A stretch of DNA of 64,000 nt, taken from assembly GCA_033344775.1 (NCBI GenBank), contig JAWPMT010000004.1:1860001-1924000 (forward strand). The letters run 5' to 3'. This document shows, in pieces, positions 1-9,427 of this stretch. The notes under the pieces are model-generated. The model made no database searches, was not told the origin of the DNA, and saw only the letters and a list, made by a program, of their open reading frames with translations. How positions within the stretch are numbered: the stretch's first letter is position 1; every line of letters starts with the position of its first letter. Origin of the DNA: Cytophagales bacterium. GTDB lineage: Bacteria > Bacteroidota > Bacteroidia > Cytophagales > Cyclobacteriaceae. Made by a program: the position numbers and the translations under genes.

Positions 1-3000
1 GATGGAAGGCCCAGGTCGCCCAAATCCACCACATCGTAACTATCCGACAAGGAATCGAAATCTATCCGGAACATCTTCTGATTATCACGGCTCACAATGA
101 ACGTGTGAACCGAATTCGCCGACTCTCCGCGCAACGTCATCTGACCAAATGGACTTGATAGTTCGCTGATTATGCCCAGGTCAATGCCTTCGCCTTCACC
201 CCTATAATCCTCACCACAAAAATCCCACTCATAGTATTGGGTATTCACCGATTCATTACTCAACGTCAACGACTCCCCGATACATAAATCATCATCTACA
301 GTAAAACTCAGCGTCGGACATACTGCCTCTATCACCGTTACTGTATTTGTAACCGTCCAACTACACCCTTGAGACGTTTCAACTATCAGAACTACCTCTA
401 CTTCCCCAGGATCTGTAAATATGAAGGTCGGATCTTCTTCTGTACTGCTTTCTAGTCCGCCAAAGTCCCAGGACCAGCTAACTACGGCATCTCCCGATAA
501 GGTTAAATCTTCCCCATCAAAGGAAATTGGAAGGTTCTCTACAACCTCAGATGGAAAACTAAATGCCGCTAAGGCTCCATCATTCACTTCCAATTCTCTT
601 GTGAATATGGTCTCACAGCCATCTGCATTTGTTGCTCGCAAACTCACTGTATAACTACCTGCTAAGGAATAAGTATGTGTAGGAGTTAACTCATCCGATA
701 CTGTCGTCCCATCACCAAAGTCCCAGGTCAAACTATTGGAAGAACCCGTTATTTCTCCCGTAAACGAGATCGCCTCACCGAAACAATTGTTGTCAAACGT
801 AAACGACACTTCCGGACCTACTGTGATCTCCACTGGTGTACTGCTCAGGGCTGAACTACAACCTGGAAGAAAACTCTGCAAGGTTACCGTCTTGGTTCCT
901 GAAGTCGCAAAGGTGAACTCGCCATCCTTGCTCGTACTATTCCCCTCTCCATTGAAATCCCAACTATAGGTCAATACATCGTCATATCCCGTTTCATCGG
1001 TGGTATTGGTAAATGTCAGTGCGGTATTCGTACATAAACTACCCCCCGATACGGTAAACGTTGGCATTGGGGGCTCCGGATAGATCGTTAGCGTTTCCGT
1101 TACTGTATTCGTACAGCCATCCGCATTCGACACCTGCAAAGTGATGGTCTTCTCTCCTGTAGTCGTAAAATCAAAGGTAGGATTTGCCTCACTACTGCTG
1201 CCTTCACCATTGAAATCCCAACTGTAGGTGCTGATGTCCCCACTCGTGTTGACACTTGTAAATGTATTTTCATTGAGGATGCAACGGCTTTCATCAATCG
1301 TGAAGGATATATCCGGAGCTGTGGATGAGTTCACTGTTACCGTCTGAGTCAGCACCTCTTCACATCCCAATAGACCAAAGCCTCGAAGGATCACAGGGTA
1401 GGTACCTGATGTACCATAGCTCACCTCACCTGTAGGAGCAAAATCTTGTGAAAATGTCGTTGAACTCTCACAATCAGATCGCGTGAATCTTATCATCGAA
1501 AACTGGTTCGATGTAAATTCCACCCCTAATCCATAGTATATCCCTCCGTAAGCAATTACTTCAAATGCAGTGTTCACACTAAACAAGCCTCCAAAATTGC
1601 CTAGATCTTCCAGGGTTGGAGAGGTGTTGCTTAGGCTGCTTCCGAAATTCATTCGATAGATGGTCCCACTGCCCGTTGTATTGACAATGGCATAATAATC
1701 ATCAAACTCCTTTAATAAGCTGAACCCCGCGCTGCGGCCGATCCCCAATGCGGTAGTAGTAACTGAGCCACTAGAAAGGTCACTTCCTAAAGACAAATGA
1801 TGCAGATTGCTCCCTGTTCCACTCACCAACCCAAACCATAAACCTGCCTCGTTTACAACAAAGATTTCAGAAGGAAAACGTACTGAGCTGATCGATCTCG
1901 TTGTAGTTGTAGGGGTATTACTAAGTGATGATCCAAAATCTAGTATTACCAATTGGCCACTACTTCCTCCACCAGCAAGTATGGCAAAGTAATTACCACC
2001 GTCTTCTAACATTTGTATTCCTCTTAGGTCAGTCACCCCTGTGGAGCCAAGGTTTTGTACGGTCGGCACAGTGGTCAGGCTCGACCAGATTAGCCGATAA
2101 ACGTTTCCACTTTGATCTGCCAGTAGACCATAGCGCGTTGTTCCTTCTATATAGGTCCCAATACCTTGGATATTTGCAGACAAACCCAGATCTCCAAGAT
2201 CAACCACCGCATAGGTATCGGATAAGGAGTCGAAATCAATTCTAAATAACTTCTGATTGTCCCGGCTTACAATGAAGGAATGAAAAGTATTTGCCTCTTC
2301 CCCTCTTAAGGAGATAAGGTCATACGGTGTGGATAGATCTGTTAAAACTCCGAGATCTATACCTTCTGCTTCACCACGAAAATCCTCCCCACAAAAATCC
2401 CATTCGTAATATTGTCCATTAATGGAATTATTACTCAATGTCAGTAATTCACCTAAACACAGGTCTGAATCCATTGACACATCCAATGTGGGGCATACCG
2501 CCTGTACAACCGACACGGTCTTCGTCACCATCGAGACACACCCTTGAGTAGTCTCCACCGTAAGCGTTACTAGAACATCCCCCGCAGAAGTGAAGGTGAA
2601 AGAGGGATCCTCCTCTGTACTCACACCTAACCCGCCGAAATCCCAGGACCATGATATCACTTCATCGCCAGAAGTAGTCAGATCCTGGCCGTCAAAGCTT
2701 GCGGAAACATTTTCAATTACTTCATTAGAAAAGCCAAAATCAGCTAGTGCACCATCATTCACAATTAGTTCCGAAGAAAATGTTGAAGAACAGCCCACAT
2801 CATTTGTTACAGTAAATTGAACCGTATAATTCCCTGCTGTTGCATAAGTATGCTCAGGAGATAATTCACCTGTGATGATGGTCCCATCATCAAAATCCCA
2901 GGATATGCTATTGAAGTCCCCATTGATTGCACCCGTAAAAGCTATTGCTTCACTAAAGCAGTTATTGCTAAAAGTGAAGGATACCTCTGGCCCTTCGTCA

Positions 3001-4634
3001 ATCGATATGTCTGTTGACGTGACCGCTGAACTACATCCTGTCAAAAAACTCTGAAGGGTGATGGTTTTATCCCCGGCAGTTGCAAACGTGAACTGTGTAT
3101 TGGTTTCTGTGCTATTTCCCTCGCCATTCAGGTCCCAACTATATGTAACCAAACCATCGTATGCAGCATCAACTGTTGTATTATTGAATGACAAAGTGTT
3201 ATTGGTGCATAAACTACCTCCTGAGACTGAAAAAGTCGGTGTGGGAGGTTCGGGGTAAATGGTTACATTCCTGCTAACTTCATTGGGGCATCCCGAAGCA
3301 TTTGACACATTTAATGTGACTGTTTTTTCGCCTGTAGTGACAAAATCAAATGTCGGCGCTGCATCAGTACTGTTCCCTTCGCCATTAAAATCCCAGGTGT
3401 AACTGGATATATCACCACTCGTATTGACACTAGTAAAGGTATTATTGATGAGGATACACCGGTTCTCATCTATCGTGAAATCTATGTCTGGCGCTGATTG
3501 TGCAATTACGGTCAGCGTTCGCTGGGCATAATTCACCTGATCCCCATTAAAAGCAGCTAATGAAATTCCTTTAACTCCGGAAATGTTGTACGAAAAGAAT
3601 GGATTCGAATCATTTGAATAATAATCACCTGACCCGCCACAAGTATTAGGATATGTTATCAGGTAAAAACTGTTATTACTGAAATCATTCGCAACCGCAT
3701 AATAATTTGAAGAGTCGCGAACCATGGAATATCCGAATATATTACTCGATAATACGCCTAAGTTACCTAAGGTACTCGCACTGGCAATCGTAGTAGCGTT
3801 TAAGTCAAATTTGATATGATGCAAGGTACCATTCCTTTGCATCACCGTAGCATAATAGTGTCCACCTTCATTGACAAAATCCACATTTGTGGTATTGCTA
3901 AAAGACAACCCTTGATAGTTACTTATCGTCGGGGTAGAATTAATGGTATTCGCAAAATCTAAGCGCACTAGATCCCCATTATTACTAGAAGCAATAAATC
4001 CTACATAATCATTTCCGATTTTTTGTACTGAGATGCCTCTCAATCTATTGCCAAAAGCACTATTGATTTTTTGTGAAGCATTGATATCAGAATCGGGTGC
4101 CCCGATTTCGATGATTGTGAAGGAAGATTCGGATGAAGCTCCATTGCTTACAACCAGAAAAACATCATCTTCTTCAACTACCACTTCTACTCCGGATGGA
4201 TTAACAAGATTTATATCAGTCAAGACATCAATGGTAGGCGCATTTTCAAGCGAAGTACCGAAACTAAGTCTTAATATTTCACTACTTGAAAAATTAGCCA
4301 GGAAACCATACCACATCTCATTGTATTGTAACAATGCTAATCCACTAGATCCATTCATTAAAGGATCAGAGATCTCAAAATCGGAATAAGTTTCGTTGCT
4401 TAAGCTATCACTGAACTTCAGAACTGAAATCCGGTTATCATTGAAATCGCTGACAAATACGTAATAGTCATCGCCAACCAACACTACTTTTTGATAGAAC
4501 GATTGATTAAAAATACTATTCGTCAGTTGGTTGCTCGCTACGGGGATAGAGTCAAGATCTCCTACACAGAAATCCCATAAGTATGCATCTGCTCCTGTAG
4601 ACTCATTGGTGAAAAGGATATTTTCAGACAGACA
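1..4634 (-). repeat. in-frame 2175-bp (725-codon) tandem repeat within the PKD gene
   Basis: Anchor codons recur at a constant distance. The Cys of the CLSE/CLGE/CIGE motif begins at 4634, 2459 and 284. The Glu of the YPEPP motif begins at 3251 and 1076. The Phe of FDSLSD begins at 2234 and 59. Every pair is exactly 2175 nt apart. Units are therefore 4634-2460, 2459-285 and 284 onward (incomplete). Units 2 and 3 look closer to each other than to unit 1, whose propeller part has diverged strongly. Confidence 0.85.
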
Positions 4635-4721
4635 ATACTCATTCTCAACACTAAAACTAGCGACTTGAGAATAGGCCATAAACGACCCAATCAAATAAAG
4701 AAGTGTAAGGAATGATCTCAC
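1..4721 (-). CDS. giant secreted PKD-repeat protein, 3' end outside window
   Basis: One uninterrupted minus-strand frame from a GTG at 4721 to the window edge (1573 full codons, C terminus missing). GTG is preferred because it gives a signal peptide (MRSFLTLLYLIGSFMAYSQ) and an in-frame TAG lies four codons upstream; an ATG at 4679 would lose it. After the signal the protein alternates a propeller-like stretch (recurring phrases such as SRDNQKLFRIDF and VVDLGDLGL) with several PKD domains (YSWDFNGEG, WDFGDGT, YPEPP). The pattern repeats with a 725-codon period. PKD-rich proteins of Bacteroidota are usually surface or secreted type IX cargo with a C-terminal sorting domain; that part is not visible. 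It starts 21 nt behind the wzx-like stop, so it is probably co-transcribed with the polysaccharide genes. An adhesin or matrix role is inference. Confidence 0.85.
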   Translation of the reverse strand, partial: MRSFLTLLYLIGSFMAYSQVASFSVENEYCLSENILFTNESTGADAYLWDFCVGDLDSIPVASNQLTNSIFNQSFYQKVVLVGDDYYVFVSDFNDNRISVLKFSDSLSNETYSDFEISDPLMNGSSGLALLQYNEMWYGFLANFSSSEILRLSFGTSLENAPTIDVLTDINLVNPSGVEVVVEEDDVFLVVSNGASSESSFTIIEIGAPDSDINASQKINSAFGNRLRGISVQKIGNDYVGFIASSNNGDLVRLDFANTINSTPTISNYQGLSFSNTTNVDFVNEGGHYYATVMQRNGTLHHIKFDLNATTIASASTLGNLGVLSSNIFGYSMVRDSSNYYAVANDFSNNSFYLITYPNTCGGSGDYYSNDSNPFFSYNISGVKGISLAAFNGDQVNYAQRTLTVIAQSAPDIDFTIDENRCILINNTFTSVNTSGDISSYTWDFNGEGNSTDAAPTFDFVTTGEKTVTLNVSNASGCPNEVSRNVTIYPEPPTPTFSVSGGSLCTNNTLSFNNTTVDAAYDGLVTYSWDLNGEGNSTETNTQFTFATAGDKTITLQSFLTGCSSAVTSTDISIDEGPEVSFTFSNNCFSEAIAFTGAINGDFNSISWDFDDGTIITGELSPEHTYATAGNYTVQFTVTNDVGCSSTFSSELIVNDGALADFGFSNEVIENVSASFDGQDLTTSGDEVISWSWDFGGLGVSTEEDPSFTFTSAGDVLVTLTVETTQGCVSMVTKTVSVVQAVCPTLDVSMDSDLCLGELLTLSNNSINGQYYEWDFCGEDFRGEAEGIDLGVLTDLSTPYDLISLRGEEANTFHSFIVSRDNQKLFRIDFDSLSDTYAVVDLGDLGLSANIQGIGTYIEGTTRYGLLADQSGNVYRLIWSSLTTVPTVQNLGSTGVTDLRGIQMLEDGGNYFAILAGGGSSGQLVILDFGSSLSNTPTTTTRSISSVRFPSEIFVVNEAGLWFGLVSGTGSNLHHLSLGSDLSSGSVTTTALGIGRSAGFSLLKEFDDYYAIVNTTGSGTIYRMNFGSSLSNTSPTLEDLGNFGGLFSVNTAFEVIAYGGIYYGLGVEFTSNQFSMIRFTRSDCESSTTFSQDFAPTGEVSYGTSGTYPVILRGFGLLGCEEVLTQTVTVNSSTAPDISFTIDESRCILNENTFTSVNTSGDISTYSWDFNGEGSSSEANPTFDFTTTGEKTITLQVSNADGCTNTVTETLTIYPEPPMPTFTVSGGSLCTNTALTFTNTTDETGYDDVLTYSWDFNGEGNSTSKDGEFTFATSGTKTVTLQSFLPGCSSALSSTPVEITVGPEVSFTFDNNCFGEAISFTGEITGSSNSLTWDFGDGTTVSDELTPTHTYSLAGSYTVSLRATNADGCETIFTRELEVNDGALAAFSFPSEVVENLPISFDGEDLTLSGDAVVSWSWDFGGLESSTEEDPTFIFTDPGEVEVVLIVETSQGCSWTVTNTVTVIEAVCPTLSFTVDDDLCIGESLTLSNESVNTQYYEWDFCGEDYRGEGEGIDLGIISELSSPFGQMTLRGESANSVHTFIVSRDNQKMFRIDFDSLSDSYDVVDLGDLGLP

Positions 4722-4742
4722 TTCAGAAAACTATTGTCGGTA

Positions 4743-6188
4743 CTACTTTTTTGAAACTGTCTTCAATAAAAAAATCACATGATCTCCTTCAAATTTCCAT
4801 ATTAAAAAACAATATATTCCAATTCCAGCCACTAAATCGATTAAAAGCACCATATAGTCGTTGAAATGTCCTGCGAGTAATATTGTAATGAATTTCACTG
4901 CCAATGCCATTGTTATCGCGCAGATTAGGACCTTAAAAAGATTCTTCACTAAATCTGTAAATTTCATCTCAATTAAATCCAACGGATATTTGAAATTATG
5001 ATACATAATGGCAAAACTCCCAATCATATAGAAAGTAGCAACACCAACAATGCCATAAGAAAGTCCGAAACAAATAAATGCGATCACAATCAGATTCATC
5101 ACCATCGACACTTTGAATTGCAACTTGGTATTCCCCTGAAACATATACAAGTTTCCATTCAAAGTCCCTATGGATTGTGGGATTGCGGCGATAGACAACA
5201 CTTGAACGATAGGTACCATTGCCACCCATTGCTCTCCAAAAACAAAAGGCACCATGATATCTGCTGTTACCAAAATACCACACATCAAAGGGAAGGTGAC
5301 CATTGCAATTGTTTTTGTCACCTTAAGGTAAATGGATCTAACCTGCTCCGTATCGTTTTGCAAGGCTGAAAAAGAAGGAAAAATCACCCTTGAAATCAAA
5401 TGTGACACATTATGTAACGGCATTGTCATCAGCGCATACGACTTGGTGTAAACTCCAAGCGCTGTTGGGTTAAGAAATTTACCAACAAGCAGATTATCAA
5501 TACTTCTGGTCCAATAAGAGAAAGTACGTGTTGCAAACAAGTACTTTGAAAAGTTGATAATGGACGTAATGGATTGAAACGAAAGTTGCAAACTCGGTTT
5601 CCACCTAACAGTCAAGATACATAACATGCTATTGATCAAATAAATCAACAATGTCTGGAAGACAAGGGCATAAACACCATAGCCGGAATAAGCCATCCAA
5701 ATAGCCACTAAAAGGCTAATCATGTTACTAATAAACATGATGAAGAAGAGGCGCTTGAAGTCCATCTGCTTAGCTAGTAACGCACTGTGCACAAGACCAA
5801 CTGAAAGGACTAAAAAGCCGAGCCCGGAGAGTTTAGTAACAGTAACCAAAGCTGGGTTATCATAAAAGGCAGCTACCCAACTTGATGAAAAATAGAAAAT
5901 CAGACTTAGTACAATACTAACCGCGATGTTGAGCCAGAAAATGGTATTAAGTTGAATCTCGGAAATATCCTTCTTTTGAATGATTGCACTACTAAAGCCA
6001 AAATCAGCAAATATCATAGCATAGCCAATCAATACATTGATCATACCAAACAACCCGTAATCTTCGGGAAGCAAAAGCCTTGCAAGTACAATGGAAGAGG
6101 TAAGTTGAATCACAAACTTCACCACTTGACTTACCAGACTCCACTTTAAGCCTTTTACCGTCTTATCCTTTACCGTTGTTTTATCCAT
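4743..6188 (-). CDS. Wzx-like polysaccharide flippase (MOP superfamily)
   Basis: A 481-residue polytopic membrane protein of the lipopolysaccharide/teichuronic-acid exporter type (WzxC/TuaB-like). The N terminus (VKGLKWSLVSQVVKFVIQL), the LARLLLPEDYGLFGM motif and the ARTFSYWTRSIDNLLVGKFL stretch are typical of this family. About 12 to 14 hydrophobic segments span the whole length. The expected role is moving undecaprenyl-linked repeat units across the inner membrane. It overlaps the upstream sulfotransferase by 8 bp and is followed after 21 nt by the PKD gene. It is the only flippase in the window. Confidence 0.9.
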   Translation of the reverse strand: MDKTTVKDKTVKGLKWSLVSQVVKFVIQLTSSIVLARLLLPEDYGLFGMINVLIGYAMIFADFGFSSAIIQKKDISEIQLNTIFWLNIAVSIVLSLIFYFSSSWVAAFYDNPALVTVTKLSGLGFLVLSVGLVHSALLAKQMDFKRLFFIMFISNMISLLVAIWMAYSGYGVYALVFQTLLIYLINSMLCILTVRWKPSLQLSFQSITSIINFSKYLFATRTFSYWTRSIDNLLVGKFLNPTALGVYTKSYALMTMPLHNVSHLISRVIFPSFSALQNDTEQVRSIYLKVTKTIAMVTFPLMCGILVTADIMVPFVFGEQWVAMVPIVQVLSIAAIPQSIGTLNGNLYMFQGNTKLQFKVSMVMNLIVIAFICFGLSYGIVGVATFYMIGSFAIMYHNFKYPLDLIEMKFTDLVKNLFKVLICAITMALAVKFITILLAGHFNDYMVLLIDLVAGIGIYCFLIWKFEGDHVIFLLKTVSKK

Positions 6189-6936
6189 CTGTTACATAAC
6201 CAAACTGCTCAGCCAAAGGCCAACAGATATTCTTGATCAATTTGAAATTCTCCTCACCAAAAAACTCACGATAAGAAAGGGTATGGTCGCCTTTAGGCTG
6301 AAACTGAATGTGCAATTTTTCCTCGATATCTGTTTTCACTTCCAGACCTAGTTCATAACACATGCGAGAAATAAAACCTTTCTTATCTGCTTTGAAATCC
6401 TCATACCTGGCAAGCCGGGTAGTAACCTCCTGATGATACTTTAGATAATTCATGACTGCCTCTTTCCACCTTACCGCAAGAACAGCAATTGGGTTTCTTT
6501 CTGCAGGAAAATTCCAATTTTCAGCCTGAAACAAGTTATAATGAGCTCCCAGATCTCGAATTTGTTCCGTACTAAGTTCCTGCAATGACCCATCCAATTG
6601 ATATCTGTTGAGAATACTTCTTATGTTTCCGAAAGGATTTCTCACAACAAAAACGTATTGCGCATCAGGAAAGATTTCTAGCAGTTCGCCATAAAGAAAT
6701 GTCAGGTTAGGCTCCTTGACCAGGGTTGTCCTAAAATACTTTCTATGCGATTTTACGGTTTTACCCAAAAGCAATTCTCCAGCCACCAAACGTTGGATAT
6801 AAGGGGGCCATAATACAGGTATGTCGATTGTTTTGCTGATATTGCTCGCATCCGCGATAAGGTGGCCTATTGCTGAAGTACCTGATTTTTGATTACCCAG
6901 AACAAAAATTTCCGGTTTTGATTTTTTAAAAAACAT
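6181..6936 (-). CDS. PAPS-dependent sulfotransferase family protein
   Basis: A 251-residue soluble protein. The N-terminal FVLGNQKSGTSAIGHL matches the 5'-phosphosulfate loop (GxxKxGTS), and YVFVVRNPFGNIRSILNRY fits the 3'-phosphate-binding motif of PAPS sulfotransferases. LARYEDFKAD is the usual follow-on motif. ATG at 6936 is preferred over a TTG at 6948. It overlaps the preceding formyltransferase-like gene by 11 bp, as expected in a translationally coupled operon. The probable substrate is a sugar hydroxyl or amine of the locus polysaccharide (inference). No PAPS-synthesis genes are in the window. Confidence 0.8.
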   Translation of the reverse strand: MFFKKSKPEIFVLGNQKSGTSAIGHLIADASNISKTIDIPVLWPPYIQRLVAGELLLGKTVKSHRKYFRTTLVKEPNLTFLYGELLEIFPDAQYVFVVRNPFGNIRSILNRYQLDGSLQELSTEQIRDLGAHYNLFQAENWNFPAERNPIAVLAVRWKEAVMNYLKYHQEVTTRLARYEDFKADKKGFISRMCYELGLEVKTDIEEKLHIQFQPKGDHTLSYREFFGEENFKLIKNICWPLAEQFGYVTDG

Positions 6937-7822
6937 CAGAAGAGACAAATATTTCTAGCCCATTAAACATGAATGAACGTTGATCTAAATGGGTAAATGG
7001 CTTATAGTTACCTACACCGTATACACGAATTAATTCACCTTGATACACTACTTTGGTTCCGAAAATATCTGCTCTAAACTTCAGCACCATCTCTTCTATG
7101 GAATCGACCTCTTGAAGCACCAATTCCTCGGGCAAAGGCTTTTTCATTTTCAAGGCATCGTCCAGTACCTCCTGCTCCCGTGAACGGGATTGAAATTTCT
7201 GCCGGTTCCACAGAAACTTACTGAAGGACTTTCTGGAATATTTCTTTAAGACCCCATTAACATCGTCGCTTGTCATGTGATTTTGCAACTCAAAAGATTG
7301 CTGAATAAGGATATCTCCCTGATCAAATTCTGCATTAACTTCATGAAGTGTGAACCCAAATCTTTTTTCACCATTTCTAATGGTCCAATAAACCGGATGC
7401 ATCCCCGCATATTTAGGGAGCAGTGACCAGTGCATGTTCGTTGAAAATGTTGCAGCACTAATTTGAGCGGCAGGAATCAATCGTAAAAAGCCAAGGCTAC
7501 ACAAATAATCAACCTCGACAGGCTGAAAGGTTGTTTTATCATAAATCAGGAATCGTTTAGCCCTGATAAAGAAATAAATATAACACAAGAGTTCTGAAAA
7601 CTTTCTGTGCCTGATCCGCTTCCATAAGAAACGTAGCTTATCCTTAAGAGGTAATGCTAACAACTGATGATAGCTCTTTTTACTTTCGACAGATAGATAT
7701 ATTGTTGATACACGATAAAACGGATTGAGAATCAATAATGGGAAGTAGTGAAAAAAATAACTCCCAAGCTCCGTGAAGACAACCGTTTTTTTACTTCTGA
7801 AAGACATAAATATTCTCCCCAT
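6926..7822 (-). CDS. formyltransferase-family protein (sugar N-formyltransferase-like)
   Basis: 298 residues related to the methionyl-tRNA formyltransferase catalytic fold. The middle of the protein holds the hallmark run NMHWSLLPKYAG, with Asn and His of the catalytic triad, followed by HEVNAEFDQGDILIQQ, which supplies the Asp. The N-terminal third is less conserved and lacks an obvious clean Rossmann folate site, so the cofactor site is uncertain. An ATG at 7807 (MSFRSKK) is a second possible start. It overlaps the methyltransferase upstream. In polysaccharide loci such enzymes N-formylate dideoxy-amino sugars with 10-formyl-THF; the nearby WecE-type aminotransferase could supply the amine. 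Confidence 0.7.
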   Translation of the reverse strand: MGRIFMSFRSKKTVVFTELGSYFFHYFPLLILNPFYRVSTIYLSVESKKSYHQLLALPLKDKLRFLWKRIRHRKFSELLCYIYFFIRAKRFLIYDKTTFQPVEVDYLCSLGFLRLIPAAQISAATFSTNMHWSLLPKYAGMHPVYWTIRNGEKRFGFTLHEVNAEFDQGDILIQQSFELQNHMTSDDVNGVLKKYSRKSFSKFLWNRQKFQSRSREQEVLDDALKMKKPLPEELVLQEVDSIEEMVLKFRADIFGTKVVYQGELIRVYGVGNYKPFTHLDQRSFMFNGLEIFVSSDVF

Positions 7823-8471
7823 TTTCGTTCACGCGTTGAAAACGTTCACGGAACGAAGGCTCCCTGTACATTACTTTGTTAATGTACTTCTTTCTGTACC
7901 CCGCCTCACGACATAGTTTTTCATATTCTTTTGGCGATCTATGATTGATATAGTGTATATCCTGCCCATGTTCATTTCTTACCTTCGAACTCCTCTCACA
8001 AAAAACCAGAAGGCCATTAGGATTCAAGAGGTTGTAAGCTTTTAACAGGATGTCGAGTAGATCCTGATCTTCAATAACATGCTGGAACACCCAAAACGAA
8101 AAAAACACATCAGCAGCAGGCAAATCTATTTTGTCAAGATTGCCATCTTCGATATGAAAAAACTCCTGTTCCGGATGGTTTTCTCTGGCCTTTACTAGCA
8201 TCTCTTCAGATTGATCTACTCCCGTGTAATCGCTAAAATATGTGACTAAAAAGTCCACATTTCGACCAACTCCGCTGCCGAAATCAATTACACTTTTCTT
8301 ATCTGCGAATATTGGCTTATCAAAAACAGTCACTAAATGACTATGATGGATCTTGCTCAGATTTAGATTTTTCTGACCATCCTCATCTTTCGGATCCAAA
8401 ACCGGCCTGAACCCATCAAGGCTAGCCAGGTCATTCCAATATTTCTTTTGAAAATTAAGGTATGAACTCAT
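7791..8471 (-). CDS. class I SAM-dependent methyltransferase
   Basis: 226 residues. SVIDFGSGVGRNVDFL is the SAM-binding motif I, TGVDQSEEML carries the acidic residue at the end of beta-2, and ADVFFSFWVFQHV is motif IV. The ATG at 8471 overlaps the stop of the gene upstream in an ATGA junction (8468-8471), so translation is probably coupled. The likely substrate is a sugar or glycan intermediate of this locus, but nothing in the sequence fixes it. Confidence 0.8.
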   Translation of the reverse strand: MSSYLNFQKKYWNDLASLDGFRPVLDPKDEDGQKNLNLSKIHHSHLVTVFDKPIFADKKSVIDFGSGVGRNVDFLVTYFSDYTGVDQSEEMLVKARENHPEQEFFHIEDGNLDKIDLPAADVFFSFWVFQHVIEDQDLLDILLKAYNLLNPNGLLVFCERSSKVRNEHGQDIHYINHRSPKEYEKLCREAGYRKKYINKVMYREPSFRERFQRVNENGENIYVFQK

Positions 8472-9427
8472 TTGAAAAAGAATGATCTGAATTTACCTAA
8501 AATACGTGATTTCATGCTTTCTTTTTCCCAGATAGGAGCATCCATATAAGTTGCTCCAAAACCAGACTTAAATCGTTCTACTCCTTCAATGCCTCCACTG
8601 GGATTGAAATCAAAATAAGACAAATTCCGATGTTTGGCATCTGCTATCATCTGATAGAACAAGAGATGAATAGGTCGCTTATCATAATATTCTTGATCCG
8701 ATGCGCCATGCCAATAGATGACGTTTCTCTTCGAATAGAGCATGATGGCTCCTCCAACTATTTTTTTATCGATGATGGCAACCCACAACGATAAATTCTC
8801 CTGGCTTTTTAGCAGACTAAATAAGTTTCGTCGATAGGCAATGGTGGCCTTATCACTCCACCTTTCCAGTGACTTCAAATAAATCTCAAAGTATTCATCC
8901 CACTGCTGCTCCGTTGTAGCCAGTTCGATATTGACATTAGATTTAATCGCCTTTTTCAGGGATCGTTTGTGCGATGTGCTCCACCTCTCTTTGATATCAT
9001 CGGTGAGTTCTTTTAAATCGATCACCTGGCTAACGTCGTTCTTTTTCGACAGATCTAACTCCAAAGGCAAGTAGGGATTCCCTCTCAATGTCACATTATC
9101 ATAAACGGAAATGATGTGATTCATCACCTCCGAATCCGGTGAGGAGTTCTCAGCAATCACACCACCGTAAGTTCCTGCCTGTGACATGTGTGTATGGCGC
9201 AAAGCCCCCTTGAAGGAAAAAACTTCCCCGAATGGCACGATGTATTGTGCTCCATTGTCCAACCTAATTAAGTCGGCATTGGACTTGATCACTCCTTGCG
9301 AATATGCCTCCCAAACTTCTCCCCACATTGGCGATTGGAAGTACGTGGCGTAATCGCATGCCTCCCAGCATGTCAACCACTCTTCTCTGGTTGCTCTTCT
9401 TCGCTCGACTATTTTGGCGTAAGACAT
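8468..9427 (-). CDS. FemAB/GNAT-like acyl- or aminoacyltransferase
   Basis: 319 residues resembling the FemAB-like GNAT proteins found in exopolysaccharide loci. The N-terminal YFQSPMWGEVWEAYSQG, the central HKRSLKKAIKSNVNIE and the C-terminal KKIVGGAIMLYSKRNVIYWHGASDQ region followed by FDFNPSGGIEGVERFKSGFG are the familiar family signature. Members use aminoacyl-tRNA or acyl-CoA to modify peptidoglycan or sugars. In this setting transfer of an amino acid or acyl group to an amino sugar is plausible (inference). It overlaps wecE by 19 bp. Confidence 0.7.
   Translation of the reverse strand: MSYAKIVERRRATREEWLTCWEACDYATYFQSPMWGEVWEAYSQGVIKSNADLIRLDNGAQYIVPFGEVFSFKGALRHTHMSQAGTYGGVIAENSSPDSEVMNHIISVYDNVTLRGNPYLPLELDLSKKNDVSQVIDLKELTDDIKERWSTSHKRSLKKAIKSNVNIELATTEQQWDEYFEIYLKSLERWSDKATIAYRRNLFSLLKSQENLSLWVAIIDKKIVGGAIMLYSKRNVIYWHGASDQEYYDKRPIHLLFYQMIADAKHRNLSYFDFNPSGGIEGVERFKSGFGATYMDAPIWEKESMKSRILGKFRSFFFK

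Noticed and set aside
421-4389. Several plus-strand frames of 60-118 codons opposite the PKD gene
   Set aside because: They are rich in Ser, Pro and Lys, follow the repeat period of the minus-strand gene and have no start context; they are antisense shadows of the repeats.
1-4634. Repetitive DNA considered as a CRISPR or satellite array
   Set aside because: The repeat unit is 2175 bp, in frame and protein coding; there are no short repeats with spacers.
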